Origin: Celeribacter baekdonensis
Lineage (GTDB): Bacteria > Pseudomonadota > Alphaproteobacteria > Rhodobacterales > Rhodobacteraceae
Assembly: GCF_900102315.1 (NCBI RefSeq)
Contig: NZ_FNBL01000001.1
Span: forward strand, 186,001-250,000
Length of the DNA: 64,000 nt
Direction: 5' to 3'
Positions within the stretch are counted from its first letter, which is position 1; every line of letters begins with the position of its first letter. The translations under genes were made by a program, and so were the position numbers. Under the pieces are notes generated by a model. That model ran no database searches. It saw only the letters and a program-made list of their open reading frames with translations, and had not been told where the DNA came from. Below are positions 1 through 9,689 of this stretch, one piece after another.

Positions 1-1033
1 AGCGGGTTTCAAAACTCACCTTGCCATGATCAATGATCTTGGCGGTGAAATCGGTCAGGTTGACCCAGATATGGCGATCGCCCCGGTCAAAATTGGTCCA
101 GCGTTCGCGTTCCAAAGCCACAAGGATGGAGGCCAGACGGCTTTCGGGCGCAACGTTGATCTCTTCAATCGTCGCGGCTCCGGCCACACCGTCCGGGCTG
201 AGCCCATGTTGCATTTGAAACAATTGAACCGCTTTTTGCAGGCTGGCGTCATAGCTGGTTGCGGCCGAGCGCGGCAGATAGCCCATCGCCATCAACCGAT
301 TGCGCAAAATGATCACACCATTGCCCGTTTGACCGGGTTCATATTTCGATCCGGGCACGGTCTGGCCCCAACCACCCTGCCCGCCACTTTGCCCCAAGAC
401 GCGCTCCAAATTGGCTTTTTCTTTCAAAAGCCGCGCGTATTCCGGCGAGGTTGGTTCGAGTTTCTTCAAATAGCCTTGCGGTGATGATTTGACGAAATTG
501 GTCAACACCGACACGCCATCGCGATACGGCACCTGACGGACAATGCCACTGTCGATGCGCGAGGGAACCAACTGACCCGTTTGGATGTCGCGGGCATATT
601 CAAGGAACAATTGCGCCATCGCCACTTCGGCCCGGCCCAGATCGCGATCCGATGTGATGGCGCGCAGATTGGCCTCCAACACTGTGGTGTCATAGGGCGC
701 AAGTCCGTGGTTCGGAGCGGCCTGAACAGCGCGCAACAACGCTTGACGTCGGGCTTTGGCGCGCGATGAATTCTCTGCAAAAACAGGTTTGTACCCGGTC
801 GAACGGTAGAATTCCGACAGGTCCTTCGAGGCGGATGCAGACTCGGCGATGGATTGCATCAAGGCGCTGATCTGTTGCGCGTGCAAGGGCGCGGGCACCA
901 CCGTGATCACCGACGCGGCGGTCAGCGACAAAGCGGTGGCCATGGCCAAAGACCGCGCTCTGCGGCGCAGGTGGACCCTCGTCACCCTCGTCACAATGGG
1001 GGTGGAAAACCGGGAAAACGGGAAACGCGTCAT
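1..1033 (-). CDS. L,D-transpeptidase (YcbB/LdtD-like), 3' part cut by window edge
   Basis: The reading frame starts at the ATG at 1033 (AGGA-like ribosome site just upstream) and stays open for about 344 codons to the window edge. The N-terminus is Arg-rich followed by a hydrophobic stretch ending near an Ala-x-Ala site, so export to the periplasm is likely. The middle region (around residues 90-220) resembles the scaffold domain of YcbB-type transpeptidases. A peptidoglycan-binding-like repeat follows (LRNRLMAMGYLP ... VQLFQMQHGL). The visible end (ERERW ... GDRHIWVN) leads into the YkuD catalytic domain, whose catalytic Cys lies outside the window. Family role: forms 3-3 meso-DAP crosslinks in peptidoglycan. 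The divergent neighbour is a MepK/YcbK-like hydrolase, as in the E. coli ycbB-ycbK pairing. Confidence 0.85.
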   Translation of the reverse strand, partial: MTRFPFSRFSTPIVTRVTRVHLRRRARSLAMATALSLTAASVITVVPAPLHAQQISALMQSIAESASASKDLSEFYRSTGYKPVFAENSSRAKARRQALLRAVQAAPNHGLAPYDTTVLEANLRAITSDRDLGRAEVAMAQLFLEYARDIQTGQLVPSRIDSGIVRQVPYRDGVSVLTNFVKSSPQGYLKKLEPTSPEYARLLKEKANLERVLGQSGGQGGWGQTVPGSKYEPGQTGNGVIILRNRLMAMGYLPRSAATSYDASLQKAVQLFQMQHGLSPDGVAGAATIEEINVAPESRLASILVALERERWTNFDRGDRHIWVNLTDFTAKIIDHGKVSFETR

Positions 1034-1665
1034 GTCTGTCCTCGAACTTTGTCAGCAGTCAGTCGGACGAAGATAGCGTATTTTTTGACCGGTGTGAGGG
1101 GGGAATGAACCGCCAATGCCCTCCTGTGCCCAAAGCACAACAGTCGGCACCAAAGGGGAATGGATCGTATTTTTCCCCTTATTTGGCCGATTTTAACGTG
1201 GATATCCGGCCGCCTTCATAAAAGTTTCGCGCCCCTGTCCAAGACCTTTGCGGGCGTGATGGACCCCTCCCTCAATCCGCAAAAGACGTATTAAGTATGG
1301 TTCTCCTTACTATTTTGCGCAAAAACCCGCCGATTTCACCCTTTCTCGACAGGCTGGTCGAATCCAAGGCTTGGCCCAAGAATCACATTGTGCCATAAGG
1401 TTTTCAGATCATTCATGAGGGGATGATTTGAGTGTTTTTGGCGTCCGAAAAGACGGTCAAACGGTGCTTCCGCTCGCTAAAATGTGACTACAACCACATG
1501 GTCGATGGCGAAAAGGGGCGAGATTAAGTCTAATGTTGCTAGGCTTCGTCTGATTTTGATCAAAGTGTCGTCGAAAAAAATGGTTAAGAATGCCGCAATA
1601 AGCGGCGCGTGACAACGAAAGCCGCGTGAGGCGGGAACAGATCAGCGACGGGACGCTTTGAGAGA
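1034..1665. other. Long divergent intergenic region between ldt and ycbK-like gene
   Basis: This 630 bp stretch has no convincing gene. It must hold the promoters of both flanking genes. Visible structure: an imperfect hairpin at about 1145-1189 (GGGGAA pairing with TTCCCC, flanked by CGGC/GGCCG), followed by ATTTTAA; a 10 bp palindrome TTTGATCAAA at 1555-1564; and a short hairpin GCCGC-AATAA-GCGGC at 1592-1606. I could not assign a clear -35/-10 pair. Confidence 0.5.
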
Positions 1666-2235
1666 ATGACCAACACTGCATCAAGCGGATTAACGCGCCG
1701 AGGACTTTTGCGCGGTTTCGCAGCCATCACATTGAGTGCCACCCCGGTGTATGCCAATGCCGCAGGATTTCTACGCGGCGCGGGCGACATTCGCCGCATC
1801 AATATGTATTCGGGTCGGACTGGCGAAAGCATCGACACGATTTATTGGATCGAAGGCGAATATATCCCTGAGGCCCTCAAAGAAATCACCTATTTCTTCC
1901 GCGACTGGCGCAACTCTAAAATCAAAGCTGTGGATGCCCGCACCGTTGACATCCTCGCCGCATCGCATGGCTTGATGGATGTGGACGAACCTTACATGCT
2001 TTTGTCCGGCTATCGTTCGCCGGAAACCAATGCCATGTTGCGCTCCCGCTCCAGAGGCGTGGCTAAAAATTCCCTGCATCTGCAAGCCCAAGCTGCGGAT
2101 TTGCGCCTGAAATCGCGCTCGATCCAACAAATGGCGGCGGCGGCGAAATCCTGTTCGGCTGGCGGCGTTGGCACCTATCGCGGCTCCAACTTTGTCCATA
2201 TGGATTGCGGCCCGGTTCGCACATGGAACGGCTAA
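1666..2235 (+). CDS. YcbK/MepK-like murein endopeptidase (DUF882, peptidase M15 fold)
   Basis: The protein has 189 residues. Its N-terminus (TRRGLLRGF then a hydrophobic stretch ending at ANA) looks like a twin-arginine signal peptide. The body matches the DUF882/YcbK family: SGYRSPETNAML, then the M15-type zinc motif SLHLQAQAAD (H and D spaced seven apart) and a late FVHMDCG with the third ligand. In E. coli the homologue MepK cleaves 3-3 crosslinks made by L,D-transpeptidases. The divergently placed L,D-transpeptidase gene fits this role. The usual Gly in the HxxGxAxD motif is Ala here. Substrate is inferred from the family. Confidence 0.85.
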   Translation: MTNTASSGLTRRGLLRGFAAITLSATPVYANAAGFLRGAGDIRRINMYSGRTGESIDTIYWIEGEYIPEALKEITYFFRDWRNSKIKAVDARTVDILAASHGLMDVDEPYMLLSGYRSPETNAMLRSRSRGVAKNSLHLQAQAADLRLKSRSIQQMAAAAKSCSAGGVGTYRGSNFVHMDCGPVRTWNG

Positions 2236-2292
2236 ACAGGCCTGATGCCGGCGGGTCAATCTGACCCGCGACGCAATCCGGTGACGTCATAG

Positions 2293-2319
2293 AAAAGGCC
2301 GCCCTTTGGCGGCTTTTTT
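2293..2319 (+). terminator. Rho-independent terminator after ycbK-like gene
   Basis: GCCGCC-CTTT-GGCGGC stem-loop followed directly by a run of six T, about 60 bp after the stop codon. Confidence 0.8.
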
Positions 2320-2492
2320 CATGCGCGAACGTCTGACGTAAGGGCGCGCAGAACCCTCTGCCGAAAAGCCCCGTCCCTTTTGAGACGCGATCTCTTCACA
2401 TTTTCTGTGACGTCGCAAAATTTCTTGCGAGAAGCGCGTGACAGTCCCCGCCCTCTGGCGTCATAAGACGCAAAACAAAAGGACGGCCCCGG

Positions 2493-5087
2493 ATGCACCG
2501 CCTCTCAGATAAAACCCGCGCCCTTTTACGCCGGAGCGTGCCGCTGATTTTGGGACTGGCCTTGTTTGGCCTCGGCATCGCGGCGCTGTCGCATCTGTTG
2601 CATTCGGTCCATCCCAAGGATGTGATCGCACAGGCCCGCTCGATCCCGCCGTCCACCTTGCTCCTGGCCGTGCTGTCTACCTTTGTCGGCTACGGCGCGT
2701 TGACGGGCTATGACTGGTGGGCCTTGCGTTTTATTGATCGCCGGTTGCCGCTGCGCGCCGTCGCCATGGGCAGCTTTTTGGGCTCGGCCTTTGGCAACAC
2801 CGTTGGCGTCAGTATCGTCTCCGGCGGTGCTGTGCGCTATCGCATCTATGCCGCCTTGGGGTTGGACGCGTTTGAGGTGGCGACCGTCTCAACCTATATC
2901 GCCGTCTCCGTTGGCATGGGGCTGACCTTCATCGGCCTTGGTGCCTTGGCGCTGCATCCCAGCGTGATCGGTGGCACGGTCTTGTCGCCGGATGTGATCC
3001 GCTGGGGGGCGACCGCTCTGGTGGGTCTCGCGCTCGCGACGCTGATGACCCTTTCGATTGGTCGCAAAACCCTCAAAATCCGACGGTTTGAAGTCACCAT
3101 GCCGCCGCCCGCGGCCATCCTTGGCCAGCTCGGCTTTAGCCTGATTGACGTTTTGGCCGCCGCCCTGTGCCTGTGGCTGTTGCTGCCCGAAGGTCGGCCC
3201 GATTTCACCACGTTCACCGCCATTTTTGCCGGTGCAATGATGTTGGGCGTGATCAGCCATGTGCCCGGCGGCATTGGTGTGTTTGAAACCGCAATCATCG
3301 CCGCCCTGCCCGGAGACACCCCGGTTGGCCATATCGCCGCCGCCTTGCTTCTGTTTCGCGCGATCTATTACCTTTTGCCTTTCGCTCTGGCCTTTCTCAT
3401 CGTGTCGCTCAACGAATTGCGCATCGCGGGCGGCGCTTTGTCAAAACTCTTCTCTGCGCCCCGCGCCGATCTGCGCCCGGCCTATAACGCGCTCTCGGGC
3501 ATCGTACCGTCACTCGTGGCCGTCACCGCCTTTGGCTATGGCGTGTTCCTGCTTGCCGTGGCCTTTGTGCCCTCGTTTCAAGCTGGCGCGCTCCATGAAG
3601 GCGATCTGAGCGCTGCGCTTTTGCTTGAGATTGGGGTTTTGGGCACCGCCGTGATGGGGGGTGTGTTGTTGATCTTGTCGCATGCGCTGTTGCGGCGGGT
3701 GTCGGCGGCGTTTTGGCTGATGATCCTCGCCATGGGCATGGGCATCCTTGCCGCCATGTTCAACAATTTCGACTTTGAGAGCATGGATATTTTGGCCGTG
3801 GGCCTTTTGGCGATGCTGCCGTTTCGCCGCGCCTTTTACCGTCAGGCCAAGTTGACCGATGGGGTATTCACCCCCGCCTGGATCGCTTTGGTTCTGGCCT
3901 CCTTGCTGGCCAGTGCGGCATTTTTCTTTTTCCTGCACCGCGCCACGCCCTACTCCTTGAGCCTGTGGACAGAGTTTTCCGCCAATGCCAACACCCCGCG
4001 CTCCCTGCGCGCGGGGGTTGCGGCCTCAACGCTGTTGCTGGTGTTCACGGTGATCCAGGCGCTGCGCCCGGCGCATACGCACAAAGCGGACGCGGACCGC
4101 GATGGCTCCATTGCCCGCACCAGTGCTGTTTTGGCCAACACCTCCGATCCGCAGGCCTGTCTGGCGCTTTCGGGCGACAAGCGATTGATGTTTTCCGACC
4201 AAAACAGCGCCTATCTGATGTATGGTGTGCAACGCTCGGCCTGGGTGGCGCTTGGCGATCCGGTCGGCCCGGCCTCCGAAGTGCATGATCTGGCTTGGGA
4301 ATTTTTTGAACGGGCCCAACGCGCCAATGGCCGCCCGGTGTTTTACGAGGTCAGCGAGACCTATTTGCCCTTGTGGATCGAAATGGGTCTCTCCTTGCAC
4401 AAAATCGGCGAAGAGGCTGTGGTGGTGTTGAAAGACTTTTCCTTGTCGGGCTCGAAATTCAAAACCATGCGCGCCGCCTATAACAAAAAGCAGCGCGAGG
4501 GCTTGGCGCTTGAGATGCTTGCGCCGCCGCATTCGGACGCCGTCTTTGCCGATATCGAGGCCATTTCCACCGCGTGGCTGGGTGGCAAAACTGGCCGGGA
4601 AAAGGGTTTTTCTGTCGGGCGGTTTGATCGCGCCTATCTGGACCATTTCCCCCTCGCCGTGATCCGGCGCGAGGGGCGCATTGTCGCCTTTGCCAATGTC
4701 CTGGCCCCCGGCGACGGCAAACGCGTGGCGATTGATTTGATGCGCTATCTGCCTGATGAGGCCTCCGGCATGATGGAATTTTTGTTCCTCTCGCTCATTG
4801 AACATATGCGCGAGGCGGGGGCGGAGGAATTCAGCCTCGGCGTCGCGCCTTTGTCCGGCCTGTCACCGCGCCCGACCGCGCGGATGTGGAACAGCCTTGG
4901 CCGGATGATGTTTGAACATGGCGGCGCGTTTTACAATTTCGAAGGTCTGCGCAGTTTCAAACAAAAATTCCGCCCCGACTGGCGCCCGCGCTACATCGCC
5001 GTGCCGCCGGGCTACGCGCCGATGCGCGCGATGGCGAATGTCGCCTTGTTGATTTCCGGCGGCCCGCGAGGGTTGATTGGCAAGTGA
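2493..5087 (+). CDS. mprF: Bifunctional phosphatidylglycerol lysyltransferase/flippase MprF
   Basis: This 864-residue protein has the usual MprF length and layout. Roughly residues 1-530 are a string of hydrophobic helices (flippase domain, SGGAVRYRIYAALG and HVPGGIGVFE motifs). From about 540 to 840 lies the soluble DUF2156 synthase domain, ending with the family hallmark YNFEGLRSFKQKFRPDW. Family role: transfers Lys or Ala from aminoacyl-tRNA to phosphatidylglycerol and flips the product, giving resistance to cationic peptides and acid. The amino acid used cannot be read from sequence. The start ATG follows AAAAGGA by about 8 bases. It appears to be a single-gene transcript between a terminator and tRNA-Arg. 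Confidence 0.93.
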   Translation: MHRLSDKTRALLRRSVPLILGLALFGLGIAALSHLLHSVHPKDVIAQARSIPPSTLLLAVLSTFVGYGALTGYDWWALRFIDRRLPLRAVAMGSFLGSAFGNTVGVSIVSGGAVRYRIYAALGLDAFEVATVSTYIAVSVGMGLTFIGLGALALHPSVIGGTVLSPDVIRWGATALVGLALATLMTLSIGRKTLKIRRFEVTMPPPAAILGQLGFSLIDVLAAALCLWLLLPEGRPDFTTFTAIFAGAMMLGVISHVPGGIGVFETAIIAALPGDTPVGHIAAALLLFRAIYYLLPFALAFLIVSLNELRIAGGALSKLFSAPRADLRPAYNALSGIVPSLVAVTAFGYGVFLLAVAFVPSFQAGALHEGDLSAALLLEIGVLGTAVMGGVLLILSHALLRRVSAAFWLMILAMGMGILAAMFNNFDFESMDILAVGLLAMLPFRRAFYRQAKLTDGVFTPAWIALVLASLLASAAFFFFLHRATPYSLSLWTEFSANANTPRSLRAGVAASTLLLVFTVIQALRPAHTHKADADRDGSIARTSAVLANTSDPQACLALSGDKRLMFSDQNSAYLMYGVQRSAWVALGDPVGPASEVHDLAWEFFERAQRANGRPVFYEVSETYLPLWIEMGLSLHKIGEEAVVVLKDFSLSGSKFKTMRAAYNKKQREGLALEMLAPPHSDAVFADIEAISTAWLGGKTGREKGFSVGRFDRAYLDHFPLAVIRREGRIVAFANVLAPGDGKRVAIDLMRYLPDEASGMMEFLFLSLIEHMREAGAEEFSLGVAPLSGLSPRPTARMWNSLGRMMFEHGGAFYNFEGLRSFKQKFRPDWRPRYIAVPPGYAPMRAMANVALLISGGPRGLIGK

Positions 5088-5211
5088 GGTTTGGCACAGG
5101 GTCAGTGGCTCTCGGTGTTTTAAAGAAAAACACCTGCCGCTTGGCACTGTTATTGAATTTGGAGATCGGAAAATTCGGCCTCAAGCAGCGAAGCGGTAGG
5201 CCAAACAAAAA

Positions 5212-5293
<82 letters not shown>

Positions 5294-5310
5294 GGGGATC
5301 GTATAGGCGA

Positions 5311-5347
5311 TGAAAAAAGGCGGCGCAATCTGTTTTCGCGCCGCCTT
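5311..5347 (-). terminator. Terminator of the suf operon
   Basis: A perfect 10 bp stem (AAGGCGGCGC/GCGCCGCCTT) with an 11 nt loop, followed on the minus strand by a T run, lies 13 bp beyond the sufS stop codon. Confidence 0.85.
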
Positions 5348-5359
5348 GTGCAATTGAGA

Positions 5360-6577
5360 TCAGGCGAAAAATTCGTGACAGAGTTCCAGCGCCTCGACCA
5401 GTCGGTCCACCTCTTCAAAGCTGTTGTACATCGCAAAAGACGCGCGGCAGGTGGCGGTTTGGCCAAGATACTCCATCAAAGGCATGGCACAATGCGACCC
5501 GGCGCGCACGGCGACGCCTTTTTTGTCCAACACGGTGGACAGATCATGGGCATGCGCCCCTTCCATGGTGAAGGAAAAGATCGCACCCTTCCCCGGCGCC
5601 GTGCCCTGCACCGTCAGCCAATTGAGATTCTGCAACCGCTCGGCGGCATAAGCACCCAGTTTGGCCTCATGGGCGGCAATCTTGTCCATGCCGATGGCCA
5701 TCAGGTACTCCAACGCCACACCCATGCCGATGGTTTGCACGATGCCGGGCGTGCCCGCCTCGAATTTCAGCGGCGGTTTGGCATAGGTCACCGTCTCTTT
5801 CGTCACCGTGTCGATCATATCGCCGCCGCCCATGAAGGGGCGCATTTCGGCCTGACGTTCAGCACGGATATAGATCGCGCCGGAGCCTGAGGGACCGTAA
5901 AGTTTATGGCCGGTGATCGGATAGAAATCACAACCGATGTCTTGCACATCCACCGGACCATGCACGGCCCCTTGCGAGCCATCGACCAGCGTGGCGATCC
6001 CGCGCGCGCGTGCGGCGTGACAGATGGTTTTGACATCGACACGGGTGCCGGTGACATTGGACATTTGGGTGATGGCGATGAGTTTGGTTTTGGGGCCAAT
6101 GGCGTCAATCACCGCCTGCGGATCAAGGCTGCCGTCCATGGCGCAATCGACCCATTTGATCACCACGCCCATACGGTCGCGCAGGAAATGCCAGGGCACG
6201 ATATTGGCGTGATGTTCGAGTACGGATAGGATGATTTCATCGCCGGGTTTGAGCCTCTCAGCGCCCCAAGCGTAGGAGACCAGATTGATCCCCTCGGTGG
6301 TGCCGGAGGTAAAGACAATCTCATCCTCCGAGCCCGCGTTCAAAAAGGTCTGAACAACCCCGCGCACGCTCTCATAGCGTTCAGTCGACAGGTTAGACAA
6401 AAAGTGCAACCCTCTGTGAACGTTGGAATATTCCTCAGAATAGGCGCGCGTGATCGCGTCGATCACCACCTGCGGTTTCTGCGCCGAAGCGCCATTGTCG
6501 AGATAGGTCAAAGGCGCGCCATTGACTGTTCGGGACAGGATCGGAAAGTCGCGGCGGATCGCCTCTACATCATACAT
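5360..6577 (-). CDS. sufS: Cysteine desulfurase SufS (group II)
   Basis: The protein has 405 residues, normal for SufS. It is a PLP fold-type I enzyme that takes sulfur from L-cysteine for Fe-S cluster assembly. Visible motifs: N-terminal RRDFPIL and LDNGASAQKP, TSGTTEGIN, PLP lysine in ITGHKLYGPSG, and the catalytic cysteine in RAGSHCAMPL near residue 360. It is the last gene of the operon; its start overlaps the end of the YIP1 gene by 8 nt, suggesting coupled translation. A second, IscS/NifS-type desulfurase lies at the front of the same operon. Confidence 0.95.
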   Translation of the reverse strand: MYDVEAIRRDFPILSRTVNGAPLTYLDNGASAQKPQVVIDAITRAYSEEYSNVHRGLHFLSNLSTERYESVRGVVQTFLNAGSEDEIVFTSGTTEGINLVSYAWGAERLKPGDEIILSVLEHHANIVPWHFLRDRMGVVIKWVDCAMDGSLDPQAVIDAIGPKTKLIAITQMSNVTGTRVDVKTICHAARARGIATLVDGSQGAVHGPVDVQDIGCDFYPITGHKLYGPSGSGAIYIRAERQAEMRPFMGGGDMIDTVTKETVTYAKPPLKFEAGTPGIVQTIGMGVALEYLMAIGMDKIAAHEAKLGAYAAERLQNLNWLTVQGTAPGKGAIFSFTMEGAHAHDLSTVLDKKGVAVRAGSHCAMPLMEYLGQTATCRASFAMYNSFEEVDRLVEALELCHEFFA

Positions 6578-7067
6578 CTTTTGTCTCTTTCGAAAAGGCG
6601 ACCTCAGACAGGCCCATGCCCCAGAAATACATCAACGCCATCAGCGCAATCACCCCGACCAAACTGGTCGCCGCCCCCGGTCCAACGAACCCCGCCGTCA
6701 GCCCCCAAAGGAGCCACAAAGGCGCGGCGCAGAGCAGGCCCCAAAACACCGCCAGACGGATCTCATACCCGGTGGCAGTGCCGCCCAAAAGCGAGAGGAC
6801 AAAGCGGATCAGACCGGCGATAACGTAAAACACCAGCGGCATGATAAAGAGCCAGCCCAACAGCGTGGCCCCCATCAGCATTTGCACCTCTTGCCCGGTC
6901 TCAAAGGCCGCACGTGACAGGCGCGGCCATTGGGCGACAAAGATCAGGCCACAGGCGAGCATGAGCGTGACCAAAGCCCCGCCCTCATTCTCACCCTGGC
7001 CCAACCTGTGCCGCAGCACCGCGCGAGGGGCGCGGTAGCTGCGCACCATATCGGTGACCACACCCAT
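6570..7067 (-). CDS. YIP1-family integral membrane protein
   Basis: The protein has 165 residues with about four or five hydrophobic helices. The opening (MVRSYRAPRAVLRHRL) and the way the helices are spread resemble YIP1-family proteins often found in alphaproteobacterial suf operons. It sits 2 nt after sufD and overlaps sufS by 8 nt, so it is clearly co-translated with the Fe-S genes. Its role there is unknown; membrane anchoring or trafficking of an assembly step is only a guess. Confidence 0.75.
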   Translation of the reverse strand: MGVVTDMVRSYRAPRAVLRHRLGQGENEGGALVTLMLACGLIFVAQWPRLSRAAFETGQEVQMLMGATLLGWLFIMPLVFYVIAGLIRFVLSLLGGTATGYEIRLAVFWGLLCAAPLWLLWGLTAGFVGPGAATSLVGVIALMALMYFWGMGLSEVAFSKETKDV

Positions 7068-7069
7068 CG

Positions 7070-8365
7070 TTAGCCCCGACGCCGGGCAAGCCAGCCCTCA
7101 AGACGGTTGAGAATATCGGCGCTGATGGCCTCGTCCTCGATCTCGTCAATCGCTTCGGCCAAAAACGCCAGTGTCAAAAGATCGGTGGCCTCGGCATGAG
7201 GCACGCCGCGCGATTGCAGGTAAAACAGCGCATCCTCATTGATCGCGCCCACGGTCGAACCATGCGAACAGGCCACATCATCGGCGTAAATCTCAAGCTC
7301 GGGCTTGGCAAGGAACTGGCTGTCCTCATCGAGCAAAAGCCCCTGAGAGATTTGATAGCCATCGGTTTTCTGCGCCGCTTGTTTGACCAAAATCTTGCCT
7401 TGGAATACGCCTTTGGCGCCGTTGCGCAGCACCTTTTTAAACACCTGACGCGATTCACAGCGCAGGCCCGCATGGGTGATGAACACGGTGTCATCATGCA
7501 GGAAATCACCGTCCCCCATCGCAGCCCCCGCGACATGGGCCACTGAGTCATCGCCCACGATGTCGATGAAGACTTCGTTGCGGGTCAAGACGCCGTTGGC
7601 GGTCATGGTGAAGGATTTAAACGCCGCATCCGAGCCGACAGAGGCGAACAAATGCGTGACAGCCCGACGCTCATGATCGCGGCCTTGGGCACGGACATGA
7701 TGGAAGCGCGCGCCATCGGCAACCTCGATTTCCATCACCTTGTTAAACCGCGCCGCCGCCGGGCCGTTTTCCAACAACGTCAGCTCCGCGCCCGCATCGA
7801 GTTTGATCACATGGTGCAGGATCGCGTCCGAGGTCTCATCGCGGTGCAGATAGATCAGCGACACCGGGCGAGTCACCGGCCCCGTGGCGCGGATCACGAT
7901 ACCGTCGGTGGCAAAGGCAGTGTTGAGCGTAGCCAGCGGCCGATCGACCGGATCTTGGGCGCGTTTTTCAAGCGCGCCGTAAGCGTCTTTGACCCAATGG
8001 ATGTCGCTGCCGAGCGCATCGGTCAAACGCATGATCTCAAGATTCTCGCCCTCAAGCGCATCCGAGGCCGTAGCGTCAAACACCCCATCGACAAAGACCA
8101 GTTTCAGCCGATCCAGCGCGGTGAAAAGCGGTGTGTCATCGGACTGGAACACCGCCGCCTTGGCCGGCCTGTCCGCCGTCAAACTGTCGGGTTTGGTCCA
8201 GCGCCAATATTCATCGCGGCCTTGCGGCAAGCCCATGGACAGCAAGCGGTTCAAAGCGTCCTGACGCAGGTCATTGGCCCAAGGCGCGCCCTGCGGCATC
8301 ACCATGCCCAAAACCCGCTCGGCGGTGGCGTCGAGTTTGCGTTGTTTCATCTCAAAGCGTGTCAT
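7070..8365 (-). CDS. sufD: Fe-S cluster assembly protein SufD
   Basis: The protein has 431 residues. The C-terminal half is the SufBD beta-helix core: VFQGKILVKQAAQKTDGYQ, then ADDVACSHGSTVGAINEDALFYLQSRG with the conserved His, and a final helical segment. SufD forms the SufBC2D scaffold with SufB and the ATPase SufC. The start codon overlaps the sufC stop by one base (TGATG). Confidence 0.95.
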   Translation of the reverse strand: MTRFEMKQRKLDATAERVLGMVMPQGAPWANDLRQDALNRLLSMGLPQGRDEYWRWTKPDSLTADRPAKAAVFQSDDTPLFTALDRLKLVFVDGVFDATASDALEGENLEIMRLTDALGSDIHWVKDAYGALEKRAQDPVDRPLATLNTAFATDGIVIRATGPVTRPVSLIYLHRDETSDAILHHVIKLDAGAELTLLENGPAAARFNKVMEIEVADGARFHHVRAQGRDHERRAVTHLFASVGSDAAFKSFTMTANGVLTRNEVFIDIVGDDSVAHVAGAAMGDGDFLHDDTVFITHAGLRCESRQVFKKVLRNGAKGVFQGKILVKQAAQKTDGYQISQGLLLDEDSQFLAKPELEIYADDVACSHGSTVGAINEDALFYLQSRGVPHAEATDLLTLAFLAEAIDEIEDEAISADILNRLEGWLARRRG

Positions 8366-9126
8366 CAGGCTTGCTCCTGCTCCGCCAACAAATCGGCATA
8401 GCCATTGTGTTCGACCTCAAGTGCCAACTCCGGCCCGCCGGATTTGATGATGCGGCCGTTCGACATGATGTGAACGACATCGGGTTTGATATGGTCCAAA
8501 AGGCGCTGGTAGTGGGTGATCACGACGAAGGAACGTTTGCTATCGCGCAGCGCATTGACGCCCTCGGCGACCAGTTTCATCGCATCCACATCAAGACCGG
8601 AATCGGTTTCGTCCAAAATGCAGAGTTGCGGTTCAAGCATTGCCATTTGCAGGATTTCGTTGCGCTTTTTCTCGCCGCCGGAAAAGCCGACATTGACCGG
8701 ACGTTTCAACATATCGGCGTCGATTTTCAGCGACTTGGCCTTTTCGCGCACCAGTTTCAGGAACTCGGTGGCAGACAATTCGTCTTCGCCGCGCGCTTTG
8801 CGTTGGGCGTTTACGGCGGTGCGCAGAAAGGTCATGTTGCCGACGCCCGGAATTTCGACCGGGTATTGGAAGGCCAAAAACAGACCGGCAGCCGCGCGTT
8901 CTTCCGGCTCCATGTCCAACAGGTTTTGCCCGTTCAAAAGTGCCTCGCCTTCGGTGACCTCATAGCCATCGCGGCCCGAAAGCACATAGGAGGTGGTCGA
9001 TTTGCCCGACCCGTTCGGCCCCATGATGGCATGCACTTCGCCCGCGCCAACCGTCAGGTTGACGCCTTTGAGAATTTGTTTGTCTTCTTCTTGAAGTTTG
9101 ACGTGGAGGTTTTTGATTTCCAACAT
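8365..9126 (-). CDS. sufC: Fe-S cluster assembly ATPase SufC
   Basis: This 253-residue ABC-type ATPase lacks membrane helices. Walker A is GPNGSGKST, the signature is FSGGEKKR, and Walker B with the SufC-typical extension reads CILDETDSGLD. The late His of the H-loop (VITHYQRLL) is present. It powers the SufBC2D scaffold in the cytoplasm. It is immediately upstream of sufD; its own upstream spacer is about 140 bp from the preceding small gene. Confidence 0.96.
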   Translation of the reverse strand: MLEIKNLHVKLQEEDKQILKGVNLTVGAGEVHAIMGPNGSGKSTTSYVLSGRDGYEVTEGEALLNGQNLLDMEPEERAAAGLFLAFQYPVEIPGVGNMTFLRTAVNAQRKARGEDELSATEFLKLVREKAKSLKIDADMLKRPVNVGFSGGEKKRNEILQMAMLEPQLCILDETDSGLDVDAMKLVAEGVNALRDSKRSFVVITHYQRLLDHIKPDVVHIMSNGRIIKSGGPELALEVEHNGYADLLAEQEQA

Positions 9127-9266
9127 TTTATTGTCCTTTCACGAGGAATGGCCCGCGCGCGGAAGATCCGCGGCAGGCATCGGTGTTTTATATGTGCGTT
9201 GTTGTGGTTTAGCCCCCGAGCGCAGCGCAAAAGGGCATGCTTTGGGGCGGGATTGAGAGGCGGCGC

Positions 9267-9536
9267 TTACAGGCCGACATAGCGCAGATAGAGCAGCAAA
9301 CACAGCCCGAGCGCCGTGGTTTGCATCAGCCCCGATTTGAGGCCCGCGCGCATCAAAATGCGCGCCGAGGGACGATCTGGGTCTTGCCGCGTCATATGGG
9401 TGACGCCAGAGACTTTTGTGCCCTTGGGCGTGTCCGCGTCTTGCAGCCCGGTGTACACCGTCGAAAACGTATTGGGTCCGCCCCGTTCGATCCGACTGAT
9501 CCGTGAGGCGAATTGCGCGTGCTGTGCATGCTGCAT
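9267..9536 (-). CDS. Small protein with C-terminal membrane helix, in suf operon
   Basis: The predicted protein has 89 residues; the start ATG follows CAGGGA by five bases. The N-terminus is His/Gln-rich, the middle is polar, and the last 22 residues (TTALGLCLLLYLRYVGL) form one hydrophobic helix, suggesting a tail-anchored protein. I recognise no family. Position between the SUF genes and the same strand argue that it is real; a much longer frame across this region reads as out-of-frame noise. Confidence 0.5.
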   Translation of the reverse strand: MQHAQHAQFASRISRIERGGPNTFSTVYTGLQDADTPKGTKVSGVTHMTRQDPDRPSARILMRAGLKSGLMQTTALGLCLLLYLRYVGL

Positions 9537-9689
9537 CTGATCCCTGCCCTTTTTTGTCTGCCTGCTTTTTATAAGCCTCAGATTGGTTCGGGAATTGGAT
9601 CAGATCATGGCAATCCTGCGGTAATCTTGCGCCTTTTGCGGCTGACGCAGGGTCATCTTGACGGGTTTCTCTGCGACGGGTCTCTTCGC

